A DNA stretch of 64,000 nt from Paraflavitalea devenefica (GCF_011759375.1 NZ_JAARML010000003.1:62001-126000); one strand, 5' to 3'; shown: positions 33,813 to 43,272, counted from the first letter of the stretch. The notes: generated by a model from the letters alone, not told the origin. Numbers and translations are program-made.

Positions 33813-34787
33813 TTACTCCTTATTGGCTATTACCCCTGGTTTAACTACATTTTTAACTGGTTTCAGGGTCTGAAGGAACTTATACAGGGCTTTCAGCTCA
33901 TCATCACTCATACGGGAGTAAGAAGGCCATGGCATTACGCTGTGGGGGATGAGCCTTCCCTGGCGGAAGCGTTTGATAAATTGTTCCTGTGACCAGCCAA
34001 AGAGCCTGCCGGTAGAATCGGGCGTAAGGTTGGGCGTGAAGATGGAATAGTTTTCGGGGTCTATGGCCGATTCCATTTTAAGACCGCCGGCAAAAAGTTC
34101 ACCGATGGGGGCGCCGGTCATCATATCGCGGTTGGTATGGCAACCTGCGCAGTTGGCAATACTGTTTGCGAGGTATTGGCCATAAGCAACCGAAGTGTCG
34201 CGGGGAATGCTTTTGGGCACTTCACCACTGGGACCAACGGGTTTTATGAGGAAGGCGTTCACCACTTTGCCCAGGGCAAAGATCTCGTGGTCTGGCACCT
34301 TGTGTTTTACCGGTTTTTGGGTTCGTAAAAAGGAGATGATAGCGGTAAGGTCTTCATCGGTAACATTGTGGAAAGGCATAAAATCCAGCCCGGCTGTGCC
34401 ATCAGGCCTTACGCCATAGCGCAATAGGCGGGCAATTTCTTTATCTGTTCGCTTACCAATGCCGGTTTCCATATCAGGCGTAATGTTCCTGACATAAATA
34501 TTGGCAATGGGGAGTTTAAAAGGCATACCGCCGGACAGCGGCACTTCCTGTCCTTTCAGCATCAGTTCCCGGGATTCCGGTGCGCCATGACAGTCGGCAC
34601 AATGTCCCGGCCCATAGGCCAGGTACCTGCCCCGGGCAATAATACTGCTGTCGGCAGAAGCCTGGATATCGGGATAAGGCGCTTCATATTTCATGTTTTG
34701 CCGGCAGGCTACTGTGATGACTAAAATGAGGATCAGGGCAACAATGACTATACCTGTCCATTTCAGGACCTTCTTTAACGTCTTCAT
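33813..34787 (-). CDS. Membrane-anchored dihaem cytochrome c
   Basis: 324 residues. One N-terminal membrane anchor (about 9-28, KWTGIVIVALILILVITVAC) is followed by two cytochrome c domains with CADCH (63-67) and CAGCH (about residue 218), plus Met residues that could be sixth ligands. It is like the diheme subunits that accept electrons from periplasmic dehydrogenases. Located on the periplasmic face of the inner membrane. No dehydrogenase gene is next to it, so its donor is elsewhere. The nearest c-type or haem proteins are at 37532 and 40600. Confidence 0.9.
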   Translation of the reverse strand: MKTLKKVLKWTGIVIVALILILVITVACRQNMKYEAPYPDIQASADSSIIARGRYLAYGPGHCADCHGAPESRELMLKGQEVPLSGGMPFKLPIANIYVRNITPDMETGIGKRTDKEIARLLRYGVRPDGTAGLDFMPFHNVTDEDLTAIISFLRTQKPVKHKVPDHEIFALGKVVNAFLIKPVGPSGEVPKSIPRDTSVAYGQYLANSIANCAGCHTNRDMMTGAPIGELFAGGLKMESAIDPENYSIFTPNLTPDSTGRLFGWSQEQFIKRFRQGRLIPHSVMPWPSYSRMSDDELKALYKFLQTLKPVKNVVKPGVIANKE

Positions 34788-34959
34788 TCGATTTAAGCTT
34801 TCTATGTTCTGGTAAATATTACCGGGGACAAAACTTATTATTAAAAGGCAGGCCGAAAAATGAAAGCGGATGGATTGAGCATTGAGCGTAGTGAGTTGTG
34901 AATGGTGAGTGGGGAAGAGGGAGTGGCTTTTTTAAAATTTAATGTGTATAAGACACTTT

Positions 34960-35005
34960 ACTCAAAAAATTATTTGGTTGAGTGACAAAATAGTTAGTAT
35001 TTTTA
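34960..35005 (+). promoter_or_regulatory. Candidate promoter and palindrome before the S24 regulator
   Basis: TTTG at 34973-34976 and TATTTTTA at 34998-35005 (one mismatch to TAnnTTTG) are 21 bases apart. ACTCAA (34960-34965) and TTGAGT (34978-34983) flank the -33 element and could be an autoregulatory operator. Inference from spacing only. Confidence 0.4.
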
Positions 35006-35024
35006 CTGCTAAAATTATTAGTCT

Positions 35025-35777
35025 ATGGCAATAGCTGGTAAAAACCTGAAGTATCTCCGCAAGTTGAGGGGGTGGACCCAGGAAGAGTTCTCCAATAAGC
35101 TGGGCATCAAACGATCTCTATTGGGCGCTTATGAGGAAGAAAGAGCGGACCCGCGTATTGAAGTGCTGGAATTGGTGGGGGAAATGTTTAAGCTCACCCT
35201 GGATGAACTGTTGCTGAAAGATCTTGGAGATACCAAAGGTAATTACCTGGCTAAGCGACGGGCGCAGAAAATGGCCGCCGGCACCAATGAGATTCAACTG
35301 GTACCGGTGAAAGCCGCCGCTGGCTACCTGGCTGGTTATGCTGACCCGGAGTTCCTGGATGAACTGAATACGTTCACGTTGCCGATGCTGGCACCGGGCT
35401 CTTACCGGGCTTTTGAAATTGTGGGTGATTCCATGTTGCCCACGCCCAGCGGCTCGGTGATCGTAGGGGAAAAAGTAGATGATGTGGAGGACGTGAAGAG
35501 CAATAATACCTATATCGTCATCTCCCGCAATGAAGGTATTGTGTACAAACGGGTGTTGAAAAATACACGCACTAAGAACAAGCTTACCCTCATCAGCGAT
35601 AATGTAGCTTACCAGCCTTATAATATCAACGAGGAAGATGTGATTGAATTGTGGAAGGCTACTATGGTCATCAGTAAGGTCAATACACAACAACGCTGGG
35701 ATGTGAACCAACTGGCCAGCGTGGTGAGCGACCTGCAGGAACAAGTGAGTAAGCTGAAGAAGAAGAAAGCGAATTAA
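35025..35777 (+). CDS. XRE/S24 (LexA/CI-like) transcriptional regulator
   Basis: 250 residues. Residues about 6-62 are an XRE helix-turn-helix (LKYLRKLRGWTQEEFSNKLG; GAYEEERADPRIEVLELV). Residues about 95-215 are an S24 LexA-like domain with the Ser136 nucleophile in IVGDSMLPT, general-base Lys175 in GIVYKRVL, and a possible AG cleavage site at 99-100 (KAAAGYLAG). The C-terminal 30 residues form a coiled coil (VVSDLQEQVSKLKKKK). This is the CI/LexA fold with an XRE DNA-binding head, not canonical LexA. RecA-triggered self-cleavage is possible from the residues. It sits next to repair genes but on the opposite strand, so a link is only suggestive. Confidence 0.9.
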   Translation: MAIAGKNLKYLRKLRGWTQEEFSNKLGIKRSLLGAYEEERADPRIEVLELVGEMFKLTLDELLLKDLGDTKGNYLAKRRAQKMAAGTNEIQLVPVKAAAGYLAGYADPEFLDELNTFTLPMLAPGSYRAFEIVGDSMLPTPSGSVIVGEKVDDVEDVKSNNTYIVISRNEGIVYKRVLKNTRTKNKLTLISDNVAYQPYNINEEDVIELWKATMVISKVNTQQRWDVNQLASVVSDLQEQVSKLKKKKAN

Positions 35778-35854
35778 GGACGGATTGAGGATATTGACAT
35801 TAGGTTGGCAGTACCGGTTGCCTCGTAACCATACAAGCCGCATGTCATCTTTTT

Positions 35855-35906
35855 ACAACGTAATAATCAATAATTATTAATTAATAATTATTGATTATTA
35901 CGTTGT
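35855..35906. repeat. Perfect 52-bp A/T-rich palindrome between convergent genes
   Basis: Two 26-base arms are exact complements with no loop: ACAACGTAATAATCAATAAT then TATTAA, mirrored from 35881. It lies between the S24 regulator and the HDAC-like gene, so it could end transcription from both sides. It shares the core AATAATCAATA with the palindromes at 55247 and 56751. Confidence 0.88.
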
Positions 35907-35926
35907 TCGTTATAGTTGTAGAGTAA

Positions 35927-36841
35927 CTAAAAATAAACATCCAGAGCTGCCCGGAAGGTATTACAATGGGCGTCTACGATCGTCTTTACATCTGGCGAAT
36001 AACCGCCGCCCATGGCTACGGTGCAGGGAATCTGGTGGCGGCGTAACATAGTGAATACAATCTCATCCCTTCTGCGGCAACCGGGTAATGTAACCTGCAG
36101 CTTGCCAAACTTATCAGTAGACAGGATATCTACGCCCGACAGGAAGAATGCAAAATCTGGCCGCAACTGATTGATCAATGTTTGCAGGGTATTTTCCAGC
36201 AGGGGCAGGTAGATGGCATCATGGGTGCCATCTTTCAGGGCAATGTCCAGGTCGCTCTTCTCTTTGTGGAAGGGATAGTTATGATCTCCATGCATGCTGA
36301 AGGTAAATACCCGCGGCTCTTTTTCAAAGAGGCGCGCAGTGCCATTGCCCTGGTGCACATCGAGATCAATGATCAATATCTTTTGCGCCAGCTTATGGTG
36401 CAAAAGGTAATTGGCCGCTACTGCAAAATCATTCAGTAAGCAAAAGCCTTCGCCGCGGTCGGCAAAAGCATGGTGGGTGCCACCGGCCACATTCATGGCT
36501 ACGCCATGTTCAAAAGCATAATGGCAGCAATCAATCGTGCCCTGGGTGATCATCAGTTCCCGTTGTATAAGCGCCGGTGATTGCGGAAAGCCGATATGCC
36601 GCTGCTCTTTGGCGGAGAGTGTTTGCTGGTGTAGCTTTTCCAGGTAGGCCGCATCATGCGTCCACAATACTACTTCATCCGGACAAGGTACTGGCGCAAA
36701 CAGGTTTTGTGTGGTGATACTGCCTTCATAGAGCAACTGCTCCGGGATGAGTTCATATTTTATCATCGGGAAGCGGTGGCCTTCGGGCAGGGGATGCGCA
36801 TAAATGGGATCGTAGGCGATCTTTAATAGGGACGTGCTCAT
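35927..36841 (-). CDS. Histone deacetylase family protein (AcuC/HDAC-like)
   Basis: 304 residues, single Zn-dependent deacetylase domain, cytoplasmic. Visible: GGTHHAFADRGEGFCLLND with the tandem His, LIIDLDVHQGNGTARLF with the zinc ligands Asp and His, SMHGDHNYPF, and GVDILSTDKFGKL. Substrate in bacteria unknown for this branch (acetyl-lysine or acetylpolyamines). Its ATG overlaps the TGA of pdeM (36838-36841), so the two are translationally coupled. The HDAC-PdeM pairing may link it to the repair set here, which is inference. Confidence 0.93.
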   Translation of the reverse strand: MSTSLLKIAYDPIYAHPLPEGHRFPMIKYELIPEQLLYEGSITTQNLFAPVPCPDEVVLWTHDAAYLEKLHQQTLSAKEQRHIGFPQSPALIQRELMITQGTIDCCHYAFEHGVAMNVAGGTHHAFADRGEGFCLLNDFAVAANYLLHHKLAQKILIIDLDVHQGNGTARLFEKEPRVFTFSMHGDHNYPFHKEKSDLDIALKDGTHDAIYLPLLENTLQTLINQLRPDFAFFLSGVDILSTDKFGKLQVTLPGCRRRDEIVFTMLRRHQIPCTVAMGGGYSPDVKTIVDAHCNTFRAALDVYF

Positions 36842-37500
36842 TGTAACTGGATGATCTGTTTATTGACAATGGCAAAAACATTTTCATCATCAGCAGGTCG
36901 TATCATGGCCAGGCCGGTAAATTGGCCAAAGGCAGGTAATACACAAAATGTTTTGGTAAAGTAGAAGCAAGGGAATGACAGGGACTGCTTTCCTTTTCCG
37001 CTGATACAGATGCCGGGATGCAGGTGTCCGGAGAAATAATATTGTTGTTCCGTGGTATCTATTTCTTCGGGCAGGTCATGAATAAAATGGAAATGCCGGT
37101 TCATGCACAGGGAGTCTTCTATCACTTCAATAGCGGCTTCGCGGTACCATTGTTCATGCAGGATATCGTGATTGCCCCTCACCAGCCGGATGGGAAGGCC
37201 GGCGAGGTCATGCCGCCATCTTTTGAAAAGTTCCAGTTCTTTATTTTCATGGCTGTGAAACAGGTCGCCTACCACGATCAGTTGCCTGGGCTGAAAATAT
37301 TGTAGCTGACTGATGAGGCGTTGCAGGTCGTTCTTGTAAACGGTTTGCGGAATAGCGATACCATGTTTGCGGAAGTGGCCCGATTTTCCGAAATGAAGGT
37401 CTGAAACGATCAGCGCTTTTTCTTCTTCCCAGAAAATACAGCGGTCGGGCGAAAGCCAGAACTGGTGCTGTAATAATTTATGTGCAATGGGTACCTGCAT
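36838..37500 (-). CDS. pdeM: Ligase-associated DNA damage response endonuclease PdeM
   Basis: 220 residues, calcineurin-like metallophosphoesterase with all motifs: LIVSDLHFGKSGHFR (about 31-45), VVGDLFHSHENKE, RLVRGNHDIL and YFSGHLHPGI. The DLHFGKSGHFRKHGIAIP sequence identifies the PdeM branch, a nuclease encoded with an ATP-dependent ligase, an Lhr-like helicase and an exonuclease in bacterial repair clusters. Here the helicase lies 566 bases upstream, the ligase and exonuclease are not in the window, and a haem-binding protein separates PdeM from the helicase. Confidence 0.92.
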   Translation of the reverse strand: MQVPIAHKLLQHQFWLSPDRCIFWEEEKALIVSDLHFGKSGHFRKHGIAIPQTVYKNDLQRLISQLQYFQPRQLIVVGDLFHSHENKELELFKRWRHDLAGLPIRLVRGNHDILHEQWYREAAIEVIEDSLCMNRHFHFIHDLPEEIDTTEQQYYFSGHLHPGICISGKGKQSLSFPCFYFTKTFCVLPAFGQFTGLAMIRPADDENVFAIVNKQIIQLQ

Positions 37501-37531
37501 GAATGGACGGCAAAGTTATTGAAAAAGCGGG

Positions 37532-37990
37532 TTACTTCACCGCCGCGATCTCTGCCTTTAGCTGCTTTGCCCAGTCAAGGAGTGTTTTTTTGTCTGCTTC
37601 GTTGAGCTTAGCGTCTCTGTGTATCCAGAGGTAACTGTTCAGGGGCATTTCATTCTTTTCAATGACTTCAATGATCTCTTCCATGGCATGGTCCTGGTCT
37701 TTGGGTTTGTAGGTGCCAAACTCGCTCAAGTTCAGGCTACGCTTGCCTTCATCCACATGATGTTGCATCCACCAGCCTGCCGGCTGAATACTAGTATACC
37801 ATGGATAGTTGGTATTGTTGGTATGACAGTCATTGCAAGCCCGCTTGAGGATGTCCTGTACGGGAACGGGAACATGGTAATGTTGACTGATATCATTGGC
37901 CGTAATAACGGCAGATTCATTGCGCGCCGGGCGGATAAACTGAATGCCCACAAGGATGATAAGGATCACCAGTAATATTTTCTTTTTCAT
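37532..37990 (-). CDS. Haem-binding domain protein, single CxxCH
   Basis: 152 residues with a signal anchor (MKKKILLVILIILVGIQFI) and one haem site CNDCH near residue 52 (ILKRACNDCHTNNTNYPWYT). This is the small haem-binding family (DUF/Haem_bd) common in Bacteroidota, not a standard class I cytochrome. The periplasmic domain ends with an acidic/Lys helix. It lies between pdeM and the helicase on the same strand (31 and 75 bases away), so it interrupts a repair-gene pair. Confidence 0.88.
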   Translation of the reverse strand: MKKKILLVILIILVGIQFIRPARNESAVITANDISQHYHVPVPVQDILKRACNDCHTNNTNYPWYTSIQPAGWWMQHHVDEGKRSLNLSEFGTYKPKDQDHAMEEIIEVIEKNEMPLNSYLWIHRDAKLNEADKKTLLDWAKQLKAEIAAVK

Positions 37991-38065
37991 ACGGCCTGTT
38001 TTAAGGTCCCACTAATTTACTGAATATGATGAAAGAAGAAAATGGTTTTACACCAACCGGCGATA

Positions 38066-40546
38066 TTACTTGCTCAATTGCCCCTGCATCTTCTTCACCC
38101 GGTCTTCCAGTTTTTCTGAAGTGAGGTTCTCCCGCATGCTGTCTACTTTGATGGGGAAGCAGAAGGGAGTAAGTGCTTGTGGAAAGGTGAGTATGATATT
38201 TGATTGCTGAATACGTTCCAGCATGTTGCGCAGCCGTACTTCTTCCATCTGCTGGTCCAGCACTTCCTGGTAGGCTTGCCGTAAGAGCAGGTTATGAGGC
38301 TCATATTCGGAAAATACATTGAACAGGAGGGACGCGGATGATTGCAGGTGCCTGGCTTTTTTCTGCTCACCCGGATAGCCCTGGAAAATGAGTCCGCCAA
38401 TGACTGCTATATCCCGGAACTTGCGCTTTGCCATTTCTGTAGCATTTACACTGCGCTGAATATCGGCCAGCAGGTCATCGGGTGTAAATAATTCGTATAC
38501 ATTGGTGTCATCCACCGGTATAGGCTGATCACTCAATAATTCAAACCCATAATCATTCATGGCGAAGGAGAAGGTAATAGGGCGTATTTTACTGATGCGC
38601 CAAGCCAGTATGGCTGCCATAGCTTCATGTACCAGTCTTCCTTCAAAAGGGAATACAAAAAGGTGGAAGCCATCTTTGGTCTCTATCTGTTCAATGAGCA
38701 GTTCATTGGCTTTGGGCACATGGGAGAGTGCTTCCTGCAACTGGAATAATGGTTGTAATACTTCCAGTTCTATATCCCGCTTATGTGCTGCATGCTCCGC
38801 TTCATTAAATTTCTCCCGCAACTTCTTACCGAGGTTGGCCGATAAAGGCATCCGGCCGCCCTGCCAACTGGGGACGATGGACTTGGTAGCACTGGACTTT
38901 CGTACCAGGGCCGTCATGTCTTTGATCATGACCAGCTCCAGGTTCCTGCCGGCCAGTGTAAATACTTCGCCCGGCGATAACCTGGATATGAACCATTCTT
39001 CAATAACACCGATGAAGCCGCCGCTGACAAATTTTACTTTCATCATAGACTCACTGACGATGGTGCCAATGTGCAGCCGGTGACGCATGGCGATGCGGCG
39101 GCTGGTAATACGGTAGAGGTCATCAATGACCTCTATTTTTTTATAGTCATCATATTGCTGCAGGGCAGTGCCTCCTGCTGTTACAAAATGTAAGATGGCC
39201 GACCATTCATCGGGCGTCATATCACGATAACAGTAAGTGGCTGTGATTTCCTGGTACAATTCATCAGGCCGGAAACCTTCTGATATGGCCAGCGTGCCAA
39301 GGAATTGTATCAACACATCATAACACAGGAGCATGGGCTCACGGCTTTCTATGAAGTTTTCTTCAATGGCCGATTTTAAAGCGGCTGCTTCTACCAGCTC
39401 CAGTGAATGTGTAGGCAGAAAGTATATTTTACTTACCTCACCAGGCTGGTGGCCACTACGGCCGGCCCTTTGCAGGAAACGGGCCACTCCTTTGGGTGAT
39501 CCTACCTGTATAACTGTTTCCACCGGGCGGAAGTCAACACCGAGGTCAAGGCTGGCGGTACATACTACTGCTTTTAGTTTACCGCTGTGTAAGTTCTCTT
39601 CCACCCAAATACGCAATTGCTGTTCTATACTGCCATGGTGCAAAGCAATGGCGCCTGCGAGGTCGGGCGCTTCATTGAGCAGGGTTTGGTACCATCGCTC
39701 ACTCATACCCCGTGTATTGATGAAGATGAGGGTGGTACGACTGTTATGGATAATCGGAATTACTTTATGCGCCAGCTTGATGCCCAAATGCCCGGCCCAG
39801 GGATATTGCTCTATTTCATCGGGTATAATGGATTCGATGGATACTTCTTTGCGCAGTTGAGCTTTAACAGTGGCGCCTTTACCTCCTACGGACGCCAGCA
39901 ATACTTCCTGCGCCTGGTCAAGGTTGCCAATGGTGGCGCTGATACCCCATACGGCACAATGGGTATTGAACAGCGATTGCTGTACATGCACAATCCTGGT
40001 AACGGCGAGTTCAATTTGTACACCGCGTTTACTGCCGATGAGTTCATGCCATTCATCCACCGCAATTATCTTCAGGGCTTTGAATACATCGGGGTATCCT
40101 TTCTGCGCCAGCAGCAGGTGCAGGCTTTCCGGTGTGATGACGAGTGCTTCCGGCATCTGCCTTTTCTGCTTCTGCCGTTCATTCACATCGGTATCGCCAT
40201 TGCGGATACCTACTTTCCAACTCATACCCAGTTCGGTAATGACTTCTTCCATGGCGCGGGCAATGTCTTTTCCCAGGGCACGCAAGGGTGTTACCCACAG
40301 GAGTTGCAGGCCATTCTTTGATTTCGTTTTGTAATTGTTGGGATGTTGGTTGATGAAGTCAATTACGGCGCCGAGGAATACCGAGAAGGTTTTACCAAAG
40401 CCCGTCGGCGCATTGACCAGGCCGCTCTTGCCATGGATGATATGTCCCCAGGTTTCTTCCTGGAAAGGAAATGGCCGGTGGCCCTTGTCAGCCAGCCATT
40501 GCTGGATGATCTTGTATCCTATGGTTTCACGAAGTTCCACCTGCAC
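38066..40546 (-). CDS. Ligase-associated DNA damage response DEXH helicase (Lhr-like)
   Basis: 826 residues, SF2 helicase. Walker A NAPTGFGKT is at 45-53; the DEXH box reads VDEWHELIGSKRG; motif III-like GISATIGNLDQ and motif VI HQRAGRSGHQ-like (LQRAGRSGHQPGEVSKIYFL) follow. The C-terminal winged-helix and beta-barrel region of Lhr-core proteins occupies the last 400 residues. Start is GTG at 40546 or the GTG six bases on; no ATG serves. This family acts with PdeM, a ligase and an exonuclease in repair. It is transcribed ahead of the haem-binding protein and pdeM. Confidence 0.93.
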   Translation of the reverse strand: MQVELRETIGYKIIQQWLADKGHRPFPFQEETWGHIIHGKSGLVNAPTGFGKTFSVFLGAVIDFINQHPNNYKTKSKNGLQLLWVTPLRALGKDIARAMEEVITELGMSWKVGIRNGDTDVNERQKQKRQMPEALVITPESLHLLLAQKGYPDVFKALKIIAVDEWHELIGSKRGVQIELAVTRIVHVQQSLFNTHCAVWGISATIGNLDQAQEVLLASVGGKGATVKAQLRKEVSIESIIPDEIEQYPWAGHLGIKLAHKVIPIIHNSRTTLIFINTRGMSERWYQTLLNEAPDLAGAIALHHGSIEQQLRIWVEENLHSGKLKAVVCTASLDLGVDFRPVETVIQVGSPKGVARFLQRAGRSGHQPGEVSKIYFLPTHSLELVEAAALKSAIEENFIESREPMLLCYDVLIQFLGTLAISEGFRPDELYQEITATYCYRDMTPDEWSAILHFVTAGGTALQQYDDYKKIEVIDDLYRITSRRIAMRHRLHIGTIVSESMMKVKFVSGGFIGVIEEWFISRLSPGEVFTLAGRNLELVMIKDMTALVRKSSATKSIVPSWQGGRMPLSANLGKKLREKFNEAEHAAHKRDIELEVLQPLFQLQEALSHVPKANELLIEQIETKDGFHLFVFPFEGRLVHEAMAAILAWRISKIRPITFSFAMNDYGFELLSDQPIPVDDTNVYELFTPDDLLADIQRSVNATEMAKRKFRDIAVIGGLIFQGYPGEQKKARHLQSSASLLFNVFSEYEPHNLLLRQAYQEVLDQQMEEVRLRNMLERIQQSNIILTFPQALTPFCFPIKVDSMRENLTSEKLEDRVKKMQGQLSK

Positions 40547-40599
40547 CCGGTAAATTTAGGGGAATAATCTGGCAAAGTAATGACGTGGGAAGTAAAAGG

Positions 40600-41982
40600 C
40601 TACAGCTTCTTCAGGTATTCCAGCACTGCTTTTTTTTCTGCTTCGGTGAGGCGATCGCCAAAGGTATGGCCGGCATTTGAATAGCCGGGTTTGGTTGTGT
40701 TGTACACGTTCTTACCGGGCTGCTCCTGCTTCTTGTACACCCAGCCCACTTTTTCATAATCATACGCCGGCTTGTCAAAATTTCTTGACCAGTAGGCGGG
40801 CCGCAGGTCGCTGTTCAGTAAAGCTTCCAGGCTGGGTACTGATCCATTGTGCAGGTAAGGGGCCGTAGCCCAGATGCCATCCAGTGGCGGTGCAATATAC
40901 CCATTAAAAGGCTCCAGCCGGGCAGGATGATCGCCCCGGGTAAACCAGCTCTTGTTGAACCATTCCACAAACTGCGGATTGGAATAGTTGCTTTTGTACA
41001 ACATGGAGTCGGTTTGGATGACCGCTGATGGTATCAGCAGGTTGGGATAGGTTCCTGCTGCATCATAGGTGCCATGACATTTGGAGCAGTTGTTGATAAA
41101 GACGGTTTCTCCCATGGCAGCCAGCGCATTGTCTATGGTACCGGGATATTTGGGTGCTTCGAGCGAATAGATATAAGCCAGCATATCGGGCATGTGGGTA
41201 TCCACTTCATTCGACTCACTCGTATCCACTACCGTGAGTAGGTTGGAGGCGCCGAGGAATTTACCAAAATCACCCCGGCCAAAGCCATTGTAGAACATGG
41301 CATTTTTCTTCTTCAATAACCACCAGGCAGGTACATCGGTAGGGATCACGTCTTCCGGAATATCCAGTAAGACAGAATCATTCCATTGAAAAGTAACCGG
41401 ATCACGGTGTGCAACGAGCAGGGCAGCCAACCGGTCGGCAGCATTCACCCCCTGTACGTCTGTATGCAGGTAAGGACCAATGGCCTTGGCTACCTGGATG
41501 AATGCTTTGGATGCCTGGTATTTTTTAGGGGCCATGAGTTTGAGCCAGGATTCCAGCGCTTTCAGGTTCTTGACGTTCAGCTTATCATTCTGGGTAAAAT
41601 CAATAAAGGTATTGCCCATGCCAATATATAGTTTATCCTCAAATACCTGGGCATGGCATTGCAGGCAATTGGGTGCTACCAGTATTTCTCCATTGGAGGC
41701 TGTAATGGCAGTATATTCAAAAGGTAGCTTTTCATTCTTTCCTTCCCTTTGCAGAAAGTTGCGTTTGTCTTTACCAAGTCCCATTACAAAGGCGCTGTAA
41801 GGGATGCCTCCTTTCACATAGTCGCCGGTAATGAGGTATTCCAACCCTTTCTTTGCATCACCTCCGAGGCGTTGCTGACTGGCCGGAATGGGTACGGGAT
41901 CATATTCACTGTACTCCTGTATCCAGGTGGTAAAGGCAAAACCACTCACCAACAATATCAACAAAATAAAATATTTCCTCAT
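40600..41982 (-). CDS. Secreted dihaem c-type cytochrome (CCP/RoxA-like)
   Basis: 460 residues with a signal peptide (MRKYFILLILLVSGFAFTTW). Haem sites are CLQCH at 106-110 and CSKCH near residue 300 (INNCSKCHGTYDAAGTYPNL). The region TWNGFGRGDFGKFLG-like and LDGIWATAPYLHNGSVPSLE resembles the peroxidase/RoxA group of dihaem cytochromes, which use one haem for catalysis. Periplasmic. Reaction not assignable; relatives include cytochrome c peroxidases and rubber oxygenases. It precedes the Lhr-like gene by 53 bases on the same strand. Confidence 0.85.
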   Translation of the reverse strand: MRKYFILLILLVSGFAFTTWIQEYSEYDPVPIPASQQRLGGDAKKGLEYLITGDYVKGGIPYSAFVMGLGKDKRNFLQREGKNEKLPFEYTAITASNGEILVAPNCLQCHAQVFEDKLYIGMGNTFIDFTQNDKLNVKNLKALESWLKLMAPKKYQASKAFIQVAKAIGPYLHTDVQGVNAADRLAALLVAHRDPVTFQWNDSVLLDIPEDVIPTDVPAWWLLKKKNAMFYNGFGRGDFGKFLGASNLLTVVDTSESNEVDTHMPDMLAYIYSLEAPKYPGTIDNALAAMGETVFINNCSKCHGTYDAAGTYPNLLIPSAVIQTDSMLYKSNYSNPQFVEWFNKSWFTRGDHPARLEPFNGYIAPPLDGIWATAPYLHNGSVPSLEALLNSDLRPAYWSRNFDKPAYDYEKVGWVYKKQEQPGKNVYNTTKPGYSNAGHTFGDRLTEAEKKAVLEYLKKL

Positions 41983-42066
41983 TTATCCCCCCTCTTTTCA
42001 GACCTTAATTTACTATATCTTCTGCTTTTGGGAAGTTAAAAGATTGGAGGCATCGTTCAGACAGAC

Positions 42067-43272
42067 TTAATAAACTGCTTTGACTATTCCATCCACTTTC
42101 TTGACAAAGTAGAGTTTTTTGTTCTCGAAGTAGTCCAGCGTCATGGTTTGTTTGTCAATAACAGGCTGAATGTCGAATTGGGTGAAGAGCTTGAACTTTT
42201 TATCGCCCAGGCTGGAGCTTATATTTTTTCCATTGGAGGCAAGCAGGTGGCCAAAGTGGTAAATGGTTTCATAGCCCCTGTACACCATATCAGAAGGGCG
42301 GGAGTAAAAGTTGGTCCTGAAATGTTCCTGCACGCCAAGCGCCAGTGAGTCGGCCGGATTGATATAGAATGGTGTGCTGTAATATATTTCAATGCCTTTG
42401 AATATTGGTTTTTCAAAATCAAACTGCCACCAGGTAGGCATGCCCATCACGGTGGTGGTGTAGCTGCTGCTGACAGCGGCCAGTTGCTGGCAAACCTGCT
42501 GACCGAAGAAGGCATCGAGGCTGGCTACCAGGCATACATTGGTTTTGTTACTGTCCAGGTAGTCTGTGATATCATCCTGCGTGAAGTTATTCTCCAGGGT
42601 CACGTATTTCATTTTCAGCGGAACGCCCAGGGTAGATTTTTCAGCTTCTGTAAAATAGTTTCTTAATAAATCTTCTGTGGCGCCTTTCTTACGGAAAACG
42701 ACAATGGTAGACACGGAATAGTTCTTTTGCAGGAATTTGTAGATGCCCGCGCACTGCGTAGGGAGGGTGGAGTTCAGAATAACATAGTAGGGGTTATTCC
42801 TGGCGCCCGCTTCAATGGGCAGGTTTACATTGATAAAGGGTATGGTTAAAGAGGCGGCCATCTGCACCAACAGGTTGGCTTCATTCGCATTTACTACGTG
42901 CCCTATGAGCAAGTCCATTTGCTTTATCTCTTCACTGCGTAGCAGGGACATGAGTGGCCGGGAAGCAGAACGGGTATCATAAACATGTATTTCCAGTTGC
43001 AACCCTTCTTTTTTCATGGAGTCTATTGCCAGTTGGGCACCCTCCCAAAATTCAAGACCGGGATTGATGAACTTGGGGAAGTTTTTAGCATACCGGTATT
43101 GGCCGGCAGCATCAAAAGCAGAATCCAGGTAAAGCGGAGCAAATATGGCTACATGATGCCGTTGGGGAAGTGAATCGGGGCGTGCAGCCAGGGAATCTGT
43201 CTGCGAAAAAGAAATAGTCCATTGTATCAATGCACAGAGGGTGAGCAAAATAAAACGCCTATTCTTTTTCAT
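42067..43272 (-). CDS. Periplasmic ligand-binding protein-like (Peripla_BP, LivJ type)
   Basis: 401 residues from the ATG at 43272 (MKKNRRFILLTLCALIQWTI), which opens the signal peptide; the longer frame is unlikely. The body has a two-lobed type I periplasmic binding fold (HHVAIFAPLYLDSAFDAAGQ; DLLIGHVVNANEANLLVQMA; VSTIVVFRKKGATEDLL; VYRGYETIYHFGHLLASNG). No ABC permease or ATPase is adjacent, so it is likely an orphan receptor or structural protein rather than a transporter subunit; similar proteins in Bacteroidota often carry LysM-type heads, absent here. Ligand unknown. Confidence 0.8.
   Translation of the reverse strand: MKKNRRFILLTLCALIQWTISFSQTDSLAARPDSLPQRHHVAIFAPLYLDSAFDAAGQYRYAKNFPKFINPGLEFWEGAQLAIDSMKKEGLQLEIHVYDTRSASRPLMSLLRSEEIKQMDLLIGHVVNANEANLLVQMAASLTIPFINVNLPIEAGARNNPYYVILNSTLPTQCAGIYKFLQKNYSVSTIVVFRKKGATEDLLRNYFTEAEKSTLGVPLKMKYVTLENNFTQDDITDYLDSNKTNVCLVASLDAFFGQQVCQQLAAVSSSYTTTVMGMPTWWQFDFEKPIFKGIEIYYSTPFYINPADSLALGVQEHFRTNFYSRPSDMVYRGYETIYHFGHLLASNGKNISSSLGDKKFKLFTQFDIQPVIDKQTMTLDYFENKKLYFVKKVDGIVKAVY

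Noticed and set aside
42067..43272. Subunit of an ABC amino-acid importer
   Set aside because: No permease or ATPase gene nearby; binding-protein fold only.
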